A stretch of 64,000 nucleotides of DNA, taken from assembly GCA_050084515.1 (NCBI GenBank), contig CM114271.1, positions 4,712,001 through 4,776,000 on the forward strand, given 5' to 3'. Below, in pieces: positions 1-12,807 of the stretch. The DNA comes from Blasia pusilla. Taxonomy: Eukaryota > Marchantiophyta > Marchantiopsida > Blasiales. The position numbers and the translations under genes are program-made. Numbering within the stretch: the stretch's first letter is position 1; every line of letters begins with the position of its first letter. The notes under the pieces were generated by a model. The model saw only the letters and a program-made list of their open reading frames with translations, searched no databases and was not told the origin of the DNA.

Positions 1-2231
1 TTCTCATTATGAAAGTTGTAATTTGATGCTTGTGCAATGAACTAAAAAAAAAGGATCAAGATCAAGAAATATAACGAAAATAAATTAACATGAGATTCCA
101 AAAAAAGGATCTATTTTGAAAATATTTCCGCATTTTTTTCTTATATTTTATACAGGTGTATCTAGCAAGAAAGTCTAGAGAATATTCTTGGAGATTCTTT
201 CAAATGACGAAAAGGTTATTTTAGATTTTCTTACAAGTTCGATACTCTTAAGAGAGATTTTGGGCAGGTGTATACTTTTGAATATTTCTAAGAATGGAGA
301 ACCTAATACATATTGTGTTTCGCAGTTAGAATGTGTAGAACTTTTTAATATATGTTTTAGTCATTTACAATCATATTTTTCAAGTCTACATAGATTGATG
401 ATGTTAACCCAAACCCTAAACATTATATTTTTCTAGAAGAACAACTAGTCATGTGCAAGGAAAATGCAAGGTTAAAGAAAGAATCCTCATTACACCTCTC
501 TCCATATTAATAAAATGGAACTAAGTCATTAGAAAAGACCCAGAGAAAACCTTCAAATAAAGAAGTGTTTGTTATTAAACTTTCACCTAATAATATCTAT
601 ACAAATCTCACATGTTTAAAATAATATTAATGATTAAAGAGTTTTCTCGTAAATCGATGATGGCATGTATTAACCGCACAAAATTATGGTAACCCTAAAG
701 GTCCAATGAGCGCATAGAACCGAGGCGAGGAGTATACTTGGCCGGTTGAAAACCAGAATTTTTGACCCCGGAAATGGGAATGCAGCTGTGTTTCGTATGA
801 CATTGTCGCCTCGTTCGGAAACTGGATGTGCATGTGTTCTTGTTGCCCGTATTTCCCTGTTCACGGTGGAGACATGCCGGAAATATGTGGTTCCCGGGAC
901 GAACTGGCCGGCTTTTTCCTGGCAAGCATTTTCAGCGGGCCGGACTGTTCCCGGGGGAGATTTTGGATACCGGAAAACAAATTTTCCACCGCAACCGTTA
1001 GATGGAAGGTCCGGACACATCTCCTCCCTCCGTAGTAGGGCTATTGTTAGGGGCCTTAGGGCAAGCCCCAAGTCAAGAGTGGAGACTCGAGAGTCTCGAG
1101 TCCGGATGGGAAGTGGCATTCGGGACTCGGGGAGTGGGCTTAGTGGGGTAGCTGGGGCATTCAGGGAATCGGGGGGTTCCTAGAGGCGGGGCCTCATTTG
1201 CGAGTTTCCACATTCGCTCAAGGCCTCCTGACGCTTGCCTCACTCGTCCTCTGAGCTCCTCTCGGTTCCTTCAATTCTGTCCTTGGATTGCTTCCGCCCA
1301 CGCGCCCCACTCTCTTTGTAAGGATCTTTGACTCTCAGAGTCTTGCTGCCTTGCACTTTGCCTTCTCACTTTCGTCTAGTTCAGGCTGTTGTCCAATCCA
1401 GGCTCCACATCTGAGAGCTCCTAGGCCCTCAACTCCTCACGTTTTGGCGCCTTTTCGCTCTTATTTGTGATAGTTTGGGAACTTTGGATCTAGCGACTCT
1501 CGACTCAACGCCTTTTTGCTCGTCTTTATGACAGTTTGAGTCTCACGACTCTTGCTTGTGGTAGTGGTGCCTGGTATTTCCTGCCTCACATTTTTTCTCA
1601 CCCGTGACTCCTTTTTTCTTTTCGTGACTCTCGCTGCAGATTTATGCCTGCCTCACATCGTTTTCTTGCCCGCCTCACATCATTTTCTTGCCCGCGGACT
1701 GTCACAATTTCAATACGCCCTAGGTCTACATTGCAAAGCCGGTTAGGATCTTGGGAACGTCTCTTGTTTATGGCTTGTGCTATAGTTCCTCGTACTGTTC
1801 TTGGCTTCTAAACCCTATAGGTCGGGTGGATCATTTCCCTAAAAGGCCGCCATTGTTTGCTGGTTTTCCTTGCCTCACAGCCTTTCCTTTCGTAACAAGT
1901 TTGACTATCCGACATCTTTAGCCGACTGCTTTCTTTACTCTGTTTGCTTCCACTAGCAACCAAGATTGCATCGTGTTGATTCCTGCTCTTGCATGAGTCA
2001 TATTTGAGGTTCTTTTTGCATGAGTAGAGTTTAGGTTCTTTTTGCTGCAATTATTATCACTGTAAAGAAGCATGGGTTGCCTTTAGGCCGCAACTCGATC
2101 TCCTTTCAACCTTTTGTCTCTTGGCCGCATGTTCTTTAATTCTTTTGGGGTATTGAAGCTGTATCTATTTTGTTATGGTTTAGGGTTAGGTTCTAGATTG
2201 TGACCTGACGTAGAGAGGGGAAGGGGGGAGG
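1..2231. other. Intergenic DNA upstream of the hAT remnant
   Basis: I see no convincing gene here. The first 660 bases are AT-rich. Roughly 700-1500 is clearly richer in G+C and has overlapping open frames on both strands that resemble no family I know. A cluster of short GACTC/GAGTC motifs lies between about 1070 and 1640 and includes a near-perfect palindrome at 1084-1102 (9-base arms around one base). The open frames look like by-products of base composition. Confidence 0.5.
1069..1640. repeat. Cluster of GACTC/GAGTC motifs
   Basis: The pentamer GACTC or its complement recurs many times, often extended to CGACTC or GACTCTC, for example near 1084-1102, 1125, 1329, 1493-1505, 1529-1545, 1602 and 1625. 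It lies upstream of a decayed hAT transposase. hAT transposons often carry many short subterminal motifs that bind transposase, so this could be the left end of that element. I found no matching terminal inverted repeat, so this is inference. Confidence 0.3.
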
Positions 2232-4463
2232 GTGAGACATCTTCTTCAGATGGCCAAGAGACAGAGAACTATGAGCGAGATGTTACACAAAGATTGTAGT
2301 CAAGTATTTTCAGAAGAGTCAAGCAAATCCGGCTCATCAGATGGGCGGGAAGTAGATACAAACAATACGAGCATAGCCGATAAGAATGGACATGCATGGA
2401 AGGACATGTGGTACTCCCTCTTTGATTGGATGGAATTTCATGTAGAAAGTGGTAGGATCTTCTGCAAACAGGGAAAGGGAAAGAGCTCGTTTGCAAGGGA
2501 TGGTGCCATAAAGGTCTCGACCTTCACAGATCATGGCAAATCAAATGAGCATATGAAGCTCTCTTGGGCTGCTAACTAGGGAATAGGTCCCTCGCCAATG
2601 CCATCGCAACTACTAATCAAACTTGTGATGTAGCTTTAGTGACTTTATTTAAGTTTGCATATTTCATTGCAAGGGAAGCCTTGCCTTTTGTGAAATTCCC
2701 GAATTTGTGTAAGCTGTTGTGTTATGTGAATGCCCCATTGACCAGAGAGTTGTACCAGGATGAGAAGAGCTATGCTGATATGTGCTTTTACATCAGCCAA
2801 GTTCTTCTCGGAAGGACCCCTAGTAAAGTGCATAAGTCTCCTTTTTCGGGATTATGATGGATGAATCCACGGATATTTCTGTAACAGGGAACTTGGTTGT
2901 ATTTGTAGCGTACTTAGAAGAGGGCCAGGTTGAGAGTTCATTTCTAGGATTGATGCAATGTCTAGAGAAGTGCTCCAATGCTATTACTAGTACTCTTTTG
3001 GAGTTGATAAAGGAATCAGGGCTTGAGAGTACAAAAATGGTAGCTTTTGGCTCTGAAGAAGCCTCAAATATGGTAGGAAGTCAGAATAGGGCAGCGTCTT
3101 AGCTGAAGCAGAAGGTAAACCCCTTTATGCTCTCTGTGCATTGTGTAGCACATAGGACCAATTTGGCTGCTTTGACAACAGCCAAAACACCAACTTGCAA
3201 GGAGACATCAACACATATAGACTCCATATTGAATGCTGTAGCTGGATACTTCAGGAGATCTTCCAAGAGGAAGTGTGCTCTTGCAACATTGCAAGAGAAA
3301 TTCAATGACTCCCAGAGGATTATGAAAAGGTATCATAAAATTTGTTGGTTGTCACGTTGGCAAGCAGTTACTACATTGTGTGATTCGTTGGAATCTATTC
3401 TTAGGTATTTCTGGGATATTTGGCCTTCCGAGGATGATGGTAACGCAAGTAATTTATACAACAGGTTGAGATCATTTCAAATGATCTACCAATTGTATTT
3501 TCTGGCTGATATTTTGTCAATTATTGAAAACTTGAGCAAAGTTTTTCAATACACATTTGTAGATTTAAGTACTAATGGCAACATAGTGAATTCTGAAATT
3601 TCTTCCATTACAATGAATTTTGTCATGGAAAACCATGACTTAAATGCTTCTACTTTCTCAGAAGATACAGGGTACCATATTTTTCCTGATTTTGGTCACC
3701 CAAGAGGATATTTGAAGCGCATGCAATCTGAGACAAGAGGTAGGAAGTTCTATAGAATAGAGATCGCATGGGAAAGTACTTGGAATCTGCTTACTTTTCA
3801 GTATAAGTTTTCAAAGAGTGTATGTGCAGGTTTATATGACCGATTTAAAGATAATAATTTGATTGGTGCAATGAGGGTATTGAATCCTCTGCACATGCCT
3901 TCAAGGCAAGTAGGACTGAATAGTTAGGGATGTAAGGAGGTAGATGAGTTGTGTACAAATTTTGGAGTGGCACTACCATTGAGGGGTCATTTGCAGCCTG
4001 CTCTTATAAACCCTTATGAGCAGTGAAACAGGAATTTCAGTCATTCAAGCTCATGTCCACAACTGAGTGGAAAGACCGAAACTTTCGAGACTTGTGGGCT
4101 ATGATAAGTTGGAGTCCATCTCTACAATGTAATTTCTATCACCTACTTGTGTTAGCTAATATTGCTAGAGTACAATGTGTGAGTACACTTATTTGTGAGA
4201 GAGCTTTCTCTATTCAGAATACTATTAAGAAAAAAAGTCTTAATAGATTGATGATAAAACATTTGGATTCCGTCCTTAGGATTTCTTTAGAGGGGCTAGT
4301 ATTTGATTATGAGGATCTCTTGGTTGAATCAGTAGTACTTTGGACAAATTTTGCAAACTTTAGATATGTATGTTCCAACCCTGAGAAGTATATTGTTGAT
4401 CCACCAATAGAAGCAACAAATGAGGTTCAGAATGCTGCAAGTCCATCTATTCTAGAGATGTAA
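2232..4463 (+). pseudogene. Degenerate hAT-superfamily transposase (ZNF862/DUF4371-like)
   Basis: Open segments at 2232-2579, 2639-2857, 2854-3102, 3127-3927 and 4023-4463 read in order as one protein of the hAT transposase type related to ZNF862-like proteins. The N-terminal part resembles a TTF-type zinc finger (FC near residue 77, a paired H..H after it) but has lost one cysteine. The DESTD motif near 2857-2870 carries the first catalytic Asp. HCVAHRTNL and a WLSRW segment follow in the 3127-3927 part. The last segment contains the C-terminal dimerisation region (STLICERAFSIQNTIKKK). In-frame stops, for example near 3100 and 3925, and frame changes break the gene. It is a dead transposon copy or a decayed domesticated relative. 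Its ends and terminal repeats were not found. Confidence 0.75.
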
Positions 4464-4574
4464 GATAGTGGTGGAAGAGGGAGTGGAGGAGGGAGGATGG
4501 AGTGGAGTTTGGGAGGGGGGGGGTAAACCATTTTGTAATACCTTGGAGCTTTTCATGGAGTTTAAAGTATTATG

Positions 4575-4760
4575 GAGGGTAAGATCCTTGGCTCCCAACT
4601 GGTGGGAGGCTTGGCCAAGTTCAAATCCTGCCAAGGATATGTTTGAGTGAAAGGATCATAGGGACAACTTCGCAAAGAAATTCACAATAAGGAATGATGT
4701 TTTAATTGCATATAATCCTTGGTCCCCAAAGGGTGGGAGGTTTGGCCAAGGATGTGAAAA
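4575..4760 (+). repeat. Possible tRNA-derived SINE fragment, partly duplicated
   Basis: A segment at about 4583-4640 contains GTTCAAATCC, a good match to the RNA polymerase III box B consensus. About 30 bases upstream is TGGCTCCCAACTGG, a weak box A. A second related segment at about 4710-4755 repeats the phrases CCTTGG, GGGTGGGAGG and TTGGCCAAGGAT but lacks the box B. This fits a tRNA-derived SINE head with a partial duplicate. No clover-leaf tRNA could be drawn, and the box A match is poor. Confidence 0.3.
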
Positions 4761-7700
4761 GAATTTCCAAGTCATGCAAATGTGAGTGGAAAATGGAGAG
4801 AACAAGGGAGTGCAAGAGTAGTGCAGTGGAAAAACTTTAAAGAAAATTACCGGGACAATTTTGAAATTGGCCGCCTGCAAATCCGATTATAAAAATTTCA
4901 GAAGTATACCCCTTAAAAAATAATTTATCTCAGTAAATAGCTACCTTAACTTTTCTTAATCTCCTCCTACCGAAATCTGCGGATTGCCGGGGAAAAACTG
5001 CCCGGACCTTGGTCCGGTCCCGAAGGCGGTGGACTAGAACTCCTTGGAAGGCCGTTGCGACTTGACTTGGAAAGTAGGCGGTCGTCTGCCGAAGGACGCT
5101 CGCTACCACGAGTGTTGTTAGAGCTAAGTACGTGTCTTTATTAGGGTTGTTAATGACGTGTGGATGGCGAGAGAGACTGCTTCTTCTTTCTTTTCTTTGC
5201 GCTTCTTTACAGTACTTAGTACTTACTTACCAAACACGACACAAGGCACCGAACTGCAGTCGTACCGTGAAAATGACGTCCGCTTCAAGTTACGGAGGAC
5301 AACCGAAAACGTTAAAACGCGTTTGCGAATCATCATGAGCAACTAATCACTGTTGTCGATACCACGTGGACACTGCTGCGGCAAGCAGGAGTTTCAACGT
5401 ATGACTGTAGGAATATCCTCCGAGACTTTCGGTGTTAAGGATTTTAAGGGTCGGGGGGGGGAGGGTACTGTGCGGGAGAGGTAGTCGTCTTTGGTGTATC
5501 TAAGCGGCTCTCATAAAAAGGGATTATGAGGAGGTTTACATAAAGAATTATTTTTATTTACCAATAAATAAGCGTCGGAAAGGTATCTCAATTCTATGAA
5601 CACTGACTTATCTTGCCTACTTTTATGCTTGCTTTTGGGTTTATTAATATTTTGCTTTTAATGCAGCTGCAATATTTGATTACGGGTTACGATTTATTAG
5701 CCCTCATAGGAAACGCATAATCCTTCCCACAATGTTTGCCTGGGAGATGGAATTAAGGCCCTTAAGTAGATCTCAAGTTTGAAGTTTAGAATGATTGGAG
5801 CAGAGCACATGGGGAAACTTTAAAATTTCCCTTAATTAGTAGATAATAAATAATCAAGGGAGTAAAATTTATTGTTCGGGATGCTCTAAAAAGGTTTTTA
5901 ATATCTGCGCGGTAATAAATATGTTTCTTAGTAGCACCTTACCTTTTTTTATATATTAACTAATTTCTCGAGCAGAAATTTGTTAGTGATTCACTTTTAA
6001 ATGATCTTTTAAATCCAAGAAGTCATAGCATGAACCTTAAAGTAGCATTAATTGAGTAAAAGAAAATTTGTGTTTCTCTTATCTACATTAGAGAAAAACA
6101 TAATCCCATAACACCTCATAGACTCAAGAATTAAAAAGATAAGACAAACAAGTCGGTGAATTTTTAAAATGTGAGTAGATTCCTATTACCAAAATTTATT
6201 TTTTAAATAAAATAAATATAATTATAGACCCCATCATGAAAAGTGAATTCAAATGTTTTAATATAATTAATAGAATTATAGACCTCGTCATAAAAAGTGA
6301 ACTCAAGCCTTTGTTAAGGATGAAGAATAGTTCGCATTTGTACTGTCTATGTCGCTTTTTGGCCGGTTGTGGTTTTGGGATACTTGACTTTTTTAATTCC
6401 CCTCTTTTGTTTTCTCTTCTGGATTTTCTATCATATACATTTATTGAAGTCCGTCATTTCTTATTTTTTTAGAGGACTAGGGTCGGCGGAGCGATTCTTT
6501 GGAACCCTATATTTGAGTGTACTTCCGATGGGTTTTCCATCACTCGTTTTTTTCGAAGTGCATCTTTGTTTATCACTCCTCTTGTGTTTCATGGCCACGA
6601 AAAACCCTTCCACATTTTGATTATGACTAAACGAAATTACAACGTCATAACTCTTACAAACATACGTATTGATACGAAAGACGCACGTCTCTCCTACACA
6701 TAAAACGACCAAACATTGTTGCAGTTTGTTCATTCTCCTCTAATCTCGGATTTCGTAGCAAAATGAATATATTCACAGATAATCTCCTAAGAAATATTGA
6801 CGACAAAATGCGCTCCAGGTGAAGACTGTACATATTATTATTTCTGGCACTCATAAAATACACTAACCTTTGCTAATCTATCCAACAACCCTAAATACTA
6901 GCAAAGCTCGAAGCGAACGTATAACGTATGTGTGTGGAGGCAGCCCCTTTATTTTCTTTATCCAAAGTAGAGAAGAAGAGTAGCGAGTTCCCGTATATTC
7001 AGCAGTTACTGGGACTAGAAATAAATGAAAGCGTCGAATCCGATGAGCACTCGGAGTTACTCACTAGAGGACCTCACGACCGCTTTTACGCGAAATGGGC
7101 AGGTGACCTAAATAATCATAACACTTTTGGGCTCAATTATATATGGCGTTATTTGGCTCTCCCATATTACTATTAAGACCGTGCACGAAAAGTAGAAGCA
7201 TCTTCTAAGGGTTCGTGGAATATGTCATATATAGGAGTTTCATTTGATTTATCGTTTATGAGGAAATATAATGATTTTTTTATATTTGTAGATATGATAT
7301 TCTTTTTATTTTATTATAACTTCATTATATCAAAAGTTCCAGTTTATGATATTTCATGCATTTTATGACATATGCTATGCTATTGTAAACTGAATGAAAA
7401 ATGTTTCTCATTGGATTGAATTTTTTCTCTCAAGGTTTTTAATGTCATGAAATTCCTACTTGAAATTACTTTAACTTTGCGATTGGAAGTGCAATATCAA
7501 CTTTTAACATTTTCATATTCTTTATGTATCAATTCAGTGTAAGTCGCCTTGTATAACTATTGCTAATACTAAATTGTGCACGTGCGTCGCTTGGGGCTAG
7601 ATGAAACATTCCAAATCTCGAGAGAGGAGGACTCGTCTCTTTTCATACCTTCCCTCTCGAAAAGATGCGTTTTTATTCCTTCCTTATTCACTTATTTCTC

Positions 7701-7800
7701 CTCATCACACATCCACAAAACTTATTCTTAGTCTCTACACTTTTCTTACCTCTACTCTCTAAATCTCTAAGGGAATGGAAAAATCCTTCCTCTTCCCCTC
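4761..7800. other. Intergenic DNA with no recognised gene
   Basis: The block 4970-5400 is richer in G+C and has short overlapping frames on the plus strand (5132-5346) that I cannot match to a family. A run of G lies at about 5453-5461. The rest is AT-rich. An 82-residue open frame at 6928-7176 has no recognisable motif. I call no gene here. Confidence 0.5.
6224..6306. repeat. Short imperfect tandem duplication
   Basis: Two copies of a roughly 32-base phrase beginning ATTATAGACC lie about 50 bases apart and differ at a few positions. It is a local duplication with no evident function. Confidence 0.6.
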
Positions 7801-7808
7801 CCTCCCTC

Positions 7809-7837
7809 TCTCATTTCCTTATGAAAGTCTAAGGACC

Positions 7838-7888
<51 letters not shown>

Positions 7889-7927
7889 CCTTATGAAAGT
7901 CTAAGGACCAAGAAGGTCCTTAGACTT
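7809..7927. repeat. CT microsatellite flanked by a 30-base duplication, ending in a hairpin
   Basis: A (CT)n tract of about 45 bases (7841-7884) is flanked on both sides by the same roughly 30-base phrase ending in AAGTCTAAGGACCAA. The right-hand copy runs into its own complement, giving a perfect 13-base-pair hairpin (7897-7909 with 7915-7927, 5-base loop). The structure suggests slippage followed by duplication across the tract. Confidence 0.75.
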
Positions 7928-10700
7928 AAACATTTTGCTCTCCTTTGTAATAAGTGGGGATTGATGGGCCCTCCCACAATCCCATAGCATTTGTATGTAG
8001 CTATCCTTCCCCATAAAGCATAGCATCTGTTTGTCTATTTCTTATTCAAGACTAAACACATGAAAATCCCTCCCTAGTTGAAACTTAATCCCTTCTTCCC
8101 TTCTCTCTCCTTTTTCAAGATCCCCTATCTCTCTTTCCCTTTCGTATTGAAGAACTCACACTTCCAAAATAAGCTTTCTTTGAAATCTTTCCTTTTTCAA
8201 ATTTATCATTTTTTATTCTTCTTTAAAAGTGTAACATTATCTCTATTCCAAAATTATTATTTTGGTTACCACTTAACATGTGTCAAATGGTAAGAAAACT
8301 AATGAGAGTTTGTGATTGAATTTATATCATTATTTCATATTAAGGGAAATAAATTTTATCACATGTTTATCTTGAAATGAGATAAACATAAGTCTCCTTT
8401 GTAAAAGAAATATCATTTCAGTTTATGGTCCCTAAATCTTATTATTCTCAAGTTTATTTCCCGTAATATGAAAGAAAAATGTTAATAATATTTTTTAATA
8501 AAAATAAAGAGAAATTTTACATCCCAATTTTTTTCATATTTAAAAAATATACCATGACTTAATTTTGGTATAAAAAAAAGGACATGTGACATTCATGTTG
8601 TTTTCTACATTCAATTATTCTATCAAAAAATATTTGAGGGAGAAAGTTCTTTAATTTTCATTAAATTTATTCTAGTGAAAATTTGATTAAGACTTCATCG
8701 ATTAGAAAGGTTTCATTTTCTTTTAAGAAGGTATTAATGATTAAAATTATATGAATCAATTTGAAAATGAGAAATCCTAAAATCTACAGAGCAAACAAAT
8801 TGAAGGCATAAGTGAAAGGATCTTAAATTAACCAATTTGAAAACATATAGTCTGATTTCATAACATAGATGCTATCTATTTTATTAATGAAAGGTGAATT
8901 TTTGGCAGGATTTGCTCATTCTATGAAACATGTCATATTACAAGGTCAATGATCTATAAATAATTTTTCATAAATAGAATCAAAGTATATATGCTTTTAT
9001 AGATTGGTGCATGTATAACTAGAAGACATATAAGATTTTATGAGGGGATTTAAGAAAATAAGGGAGGATTTTTCCTTGTAAAACTAAGCGGGATAATGTG
9101 CTATAGTAGGATAAAGTAGGGATATTAATATGATTTTTCAACACAAAGGATTGGGAGGGGTTGGGATATCGAGTATCTTAGTTTAACTAAGAAACTATTT
9201 AAACATTAATACAGGGAGTAATGGAGGGAAGGAAAAAAATTGTTTGAAGTAAAAGAAGATGAAGGGAATGTATCACAAATAGCTAAGTTAGCCAAGTATG
9301 CTGGCATCCAGAAGACGAGTCTTGATTGTAAGTCAAACGAGGATGAATTGTAGTGAGAAACACCAAGTTAGATCCTAGACTAGGTTGTCACAAGATTAGG
9401 AGAAGGCGAGAATTTTTTGGCAATTTGAATGATGATACATGAGACTTAGTCAAGACGTACATCCGATCCATGAGTGAATTCTCAACAACAAAAGGATAGA
9501 CATACTAATATAGCAAATAAAGTAAGGTTTAAGACACGAAATTAGTCATTGGTTCAACGCAAGAGGCCAAATGGACAGAGACTAAGTTGTGGGGCTCCGA
9601 CCACTTAATATAGGCATGCACCTCGAGATAAGTCTTATGAGAATAGGGTAGAACTTTCACGAGAACTACGGAATAAAAAAGGTGGGAAATCTTTTTGAGG
9701 AACATTTCTAGTAGAAGGCGATTTCTTTGGGTGTTAGGAGTAGTCAAGATTGATGACAATGCCATACGAAACACAAGTGGCATTAAGGCAAAGGGTGGAG
9801 AAACTCAATGTGCCATCTTTGAGGTGATAAAGGACCAACCCAAATGGAGGGAATCCAATGGGCCATGAAAGGCACATTGGGTCTTATATTAAAGACTCTA
9901 TGATGTTGCAAAAAAAAGCACCAAATAGTCCATGGCTTAGTAGGTGATTTTATAGAAGATAACAACCATGGCTAAGGATAGCGACAAGCCTAAGAAGGCT
10001 AAAAGAAAAGCCACCAAATTTTAGCTTTCCTAGTATGTAGGAATTTTGAGGTATCTTGGGGTCTTATAGTGTCTTATATCCCATAAAGGTATGTTGTAGA
10101 ATGTAAGAATACTCGTAGAAGGGATGGACTAGGAGGAGACCTTTAGAGATGAAATGTCGATCGGCAGAGTAGATATGACTCATACACTTTACACTTTGAC
10201 TGATAAATTAAACTCAAGGATTCTATACGTAAGCTATGCGACCAATAAGACTTCAACATCCAATTTCAATTTCAATATGTTTGCTAAAGCTCATTAATGT
10301 CACCAAAGAGTTGCACCATTGTGATCTTCAATGAGACCCAATGTACAATCTTTGAGCACTTAAAGCACTACCAATAAGACTATATGGACAATATTGTAGC
10401 TGAAATTTTCTTGTTATCAAGGTATGAGTTTATGAATAGGAAGATGGATTATTCATTCATAGGGGCCACCTAGATATTGAGGCCCTTAATCAATGAGTGA
10501 CAAAGGTAGAGCAAGTGCTTGGGACTTAACCATGTTCCTAAAACTATGGGGAGAGTAGAGACCTCTATAAATATAGAAGCATACGCACTCACATGGGTGA
10601 TCGTAGATCTTGAAGGATCAAAACAGAATAGATTTAAAGTTGGGAATGAATACCCTAAGCATTGGTAATTTTCCGATAGATGTAGTTACAAAGTTCCATT
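7928..10700. other. AT-rich intergenic DNA
   Basis: There is no recognisable coding sequence. Reading frames are short and frequently interrupted. From about 9200 to 10700 the plus strand has the patchy purine-rich look of a decayed retrotransposon leading into the gag-like remnant downstream, but no motif can be named. Confidence 0.45.
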
Positions 10701-10713
10701 ACGATGTTCATCA

Positions 10714-11360
10714 TTGAAGGATCCATTAGTGATGATTTCTGATATGTTTGATGTCAATGAAGATTTCAACTCGATGGAGTTAATGGCAACCAATTTGAAA
10801 GAAAATCTAAGGAAGAATAGTACTATGATGACAACTAACTTTGGGAAGATGAATGACATCAATAATATGATGACTCAACTTGTGTTTGGAGATCCTAGCC
10901 TTAGAAAGCAAGGCAAGATAGTTCTAGATCGAAGCACTATTGGGTGGAGTGAACAAGAGGACACCCAAAGAGAAAAAGCCTTATGAAAGATGTAAGTCGA
11001 AAAGACTTAAACCCTAACTTGTGCCAAAGTCCAAGCAAGGGGAAAAATCAAGTGAACCAACCACCAAATGGTATTATGTGTGTCGTGACTCCAATCACTT
11101 CAAGGGGGAGTGCTTTAAGGGAAAATTTTATAGTATACAATTTACGAAAACTATATTTAACATTTGTGTTCTATGAAGAAATCATCATGTATTTGATAAA
11201 CCAAGAAGAACATAAAGTTCTCCTCAAGAAAATATTGGGAACTTGTTCGCCAAACCTTCCAAATGTCAATCACGCTACAAGATATGGAAATTTTGGGTTA
11301 TGCCTTGAAAAGGGGTTTGATCACTCTTTAATAAGTTGGAAAAATTTAGAGAAAATTTAA
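10714..11360 (+). pseudogene. Decayed retrotransposon gag remnant with one zinc knuckle
   Basis: Open segments at 10714-10986 and 10983-11360 sit in different frames. In a third frame, near 11065-11140, the translation reads CRDSNHFKGEC, which fits the second half of a CCHC zinc knuckle (C-x4-H-x4-C); a tyrosine precedes it where the first cysteines would be. Such knuckles bind RNA in gag proteins of LTR retrotransposons. No protease or polymerase follows, so this is an isolated remnant. Assignment to Copia or Gypsy is not possible. Confidence 0.4.
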
Positions 11361-11485
11361 AGGAGATATATGTGATGTTCCACTATCTTAAGAAGCTATC
11401 TTACGGTGATTGATTTTTTTTGAATATTCAACGTAACCCTGTTCTCCCCATAAGTTGACCCGGACTTGCATGAGCTAGTTATGAA

Positions 11486-11523
11486 TAACCTTAATATCTA
11501 AGACACTTAAGATATTAAGGTTA
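11486..11523. repeat. Perfect 14-bp inverted repeat
   Basis: Arms at 11486-11499 and 11510-11523 are exact reverse complements around a 10-base loop. The arms are AT-rich (TAACCTTAATATCT). The hairpin lies just before a change to GC-rich sequence and could mark the edge of a mobile element. Confidence 0.75.
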
Positions 11524-11615
11524 CTAAGATTACTAAATGCCGAAACTGTCCCGAGAATCATCCGGGAAGATCTGGGCATTATGTGACACGCCTCCGTTGT
11601 ACGTCCGTATGGACA

Positions 11616-11645
11616 TGTACCGTAAGATCATGTTCTTACGGTACA
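11616..11645. repeat. Perfect 12-bp inverted repeat
   Basis: Arms TGTACCGTAAGA (11616-11627) and its exact complement (11634-11645) flank a 6-base loop. It lies about 100 bases after another perfect inverted repeat and at the start of a GC-rich block. Confidence 0.75.
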
Positions 11646-12659
11646 AGACGGACCGAGCCGGTTATGTGAGTGCTCCAACATCCCGGAGTACCGGCTGTAG
11701 CGGGTAACATACGAGAGTGGGATCCGTTTGTCTGTGACGTCCAACAACGCGAATCTAGCCCGAGTGAAGCGACACGTGTCGAGGGAGAGAGAGAGGGGCC
11801 TGCGTGGGACAGCATGGCGAAAGAGAGATGGGAAAGAATCCACGGTGGCGACGAAGCGCTTTGGAGAACTGCATTAGTCACTGTACGGCGAAACATCACC
11901 TTGTACGAGAGCATGCGGATAAGAACATTACTCGTCTTCGTTGAGTTCGACCGCAACAAACTGCACGCTCCAACTGGAAGCTCTGCTAAACGCAATCTCA
12001 GGTGGGCCCCATGTTCTCCAAAGTTGGACATTTCAGCGTTGAGCTCGAAGAATTGCAGAAGTGGGGCCTACCGGCCTTGACGACTTTTGTCAACGGATCC
12101 ACTTGGAACATGGTCGGGGGACTCCAACCTTGTGGTCAGAGCCCCGGCTAGGTTCGGAACAAAGGAAGGAACGAATGCGAAGCTTTTGGTTCGTCGGCGG
12201 AGTTACGCCTTCCCGAACCTACCTACACCCACTCGCTCACTGTCTGCCACTCCCGAAAGGTTCCGTCTTTCGCCCGATTCACGTGACTCGAAAATATCGC
12301 CGATCTCCGTACCGCATCCACAGAATGGATTATTGCCGGACGTATTTCGGAGTTAATGATGTTATTAAAATACTAATAAATTTTTGGGATTGATTGGGAA
12401 TGAAAAGACAATATGAATCGAATGGACACACGTTAAATAACGTTTAATCTTAAAAAGTATGACAAAAAATAAGGAAGATAAAGAAAATTTTATAATATAT
12501 TTCATTTGGATCAAGAGAAAATTTCCTATATTTTCTTTTATTAATTGTGGAAAAATAATAATTTCTTGTTTTTCCAAGCATCATCCTTCAATAAGTAAAA
12601 GAAAGTCATTTATTTTGATGAATATTTTTTTTCAAAATAAATATATCCACTTTATTATA
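11646..12659. other. GC-rich block of unknown nature followed by AT-rich DNA
   Basis: Between about 11646 and 12340 the base composition is much richer in G+C than on either side. Overlapping open frames exist on both strands (for example 11670-12080 plus and 11636-12031 minus), with no motif I recognise. The sharp compositional edges suggest an insertion of a different repeat or an old gene fragment. After 12360 the sequence is AT-rich and empty. Confidence 0.4.
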
Positions 12660-12807
12660 AAATAAACCTCAAAAGAGGACACAGAAAGATAATAACAACT
12701 CAAAAGAGGAGTCAAAAAATGCATAAAAGAATGCAAAAAGAAAATGGTAACAAGCCAACACAAACACTGGCTCAACGAGCTACACGATTGATAGCCTGAA
12801 AAAAATA

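Noticed and set aside
746-1183. 145-residue plus-strand and 149-residue minus-strand open frames
   Set aside because: They overlap on opposite strands in a GC-rich block, have no motif and no splice or promoter context.
11670-12393. Possible gene in the GC-rich block (136- and 110-residue frames)
   Set aside because: Frames on both strands are open over the same bases and none shows a family motif; composition is the simpler cause.
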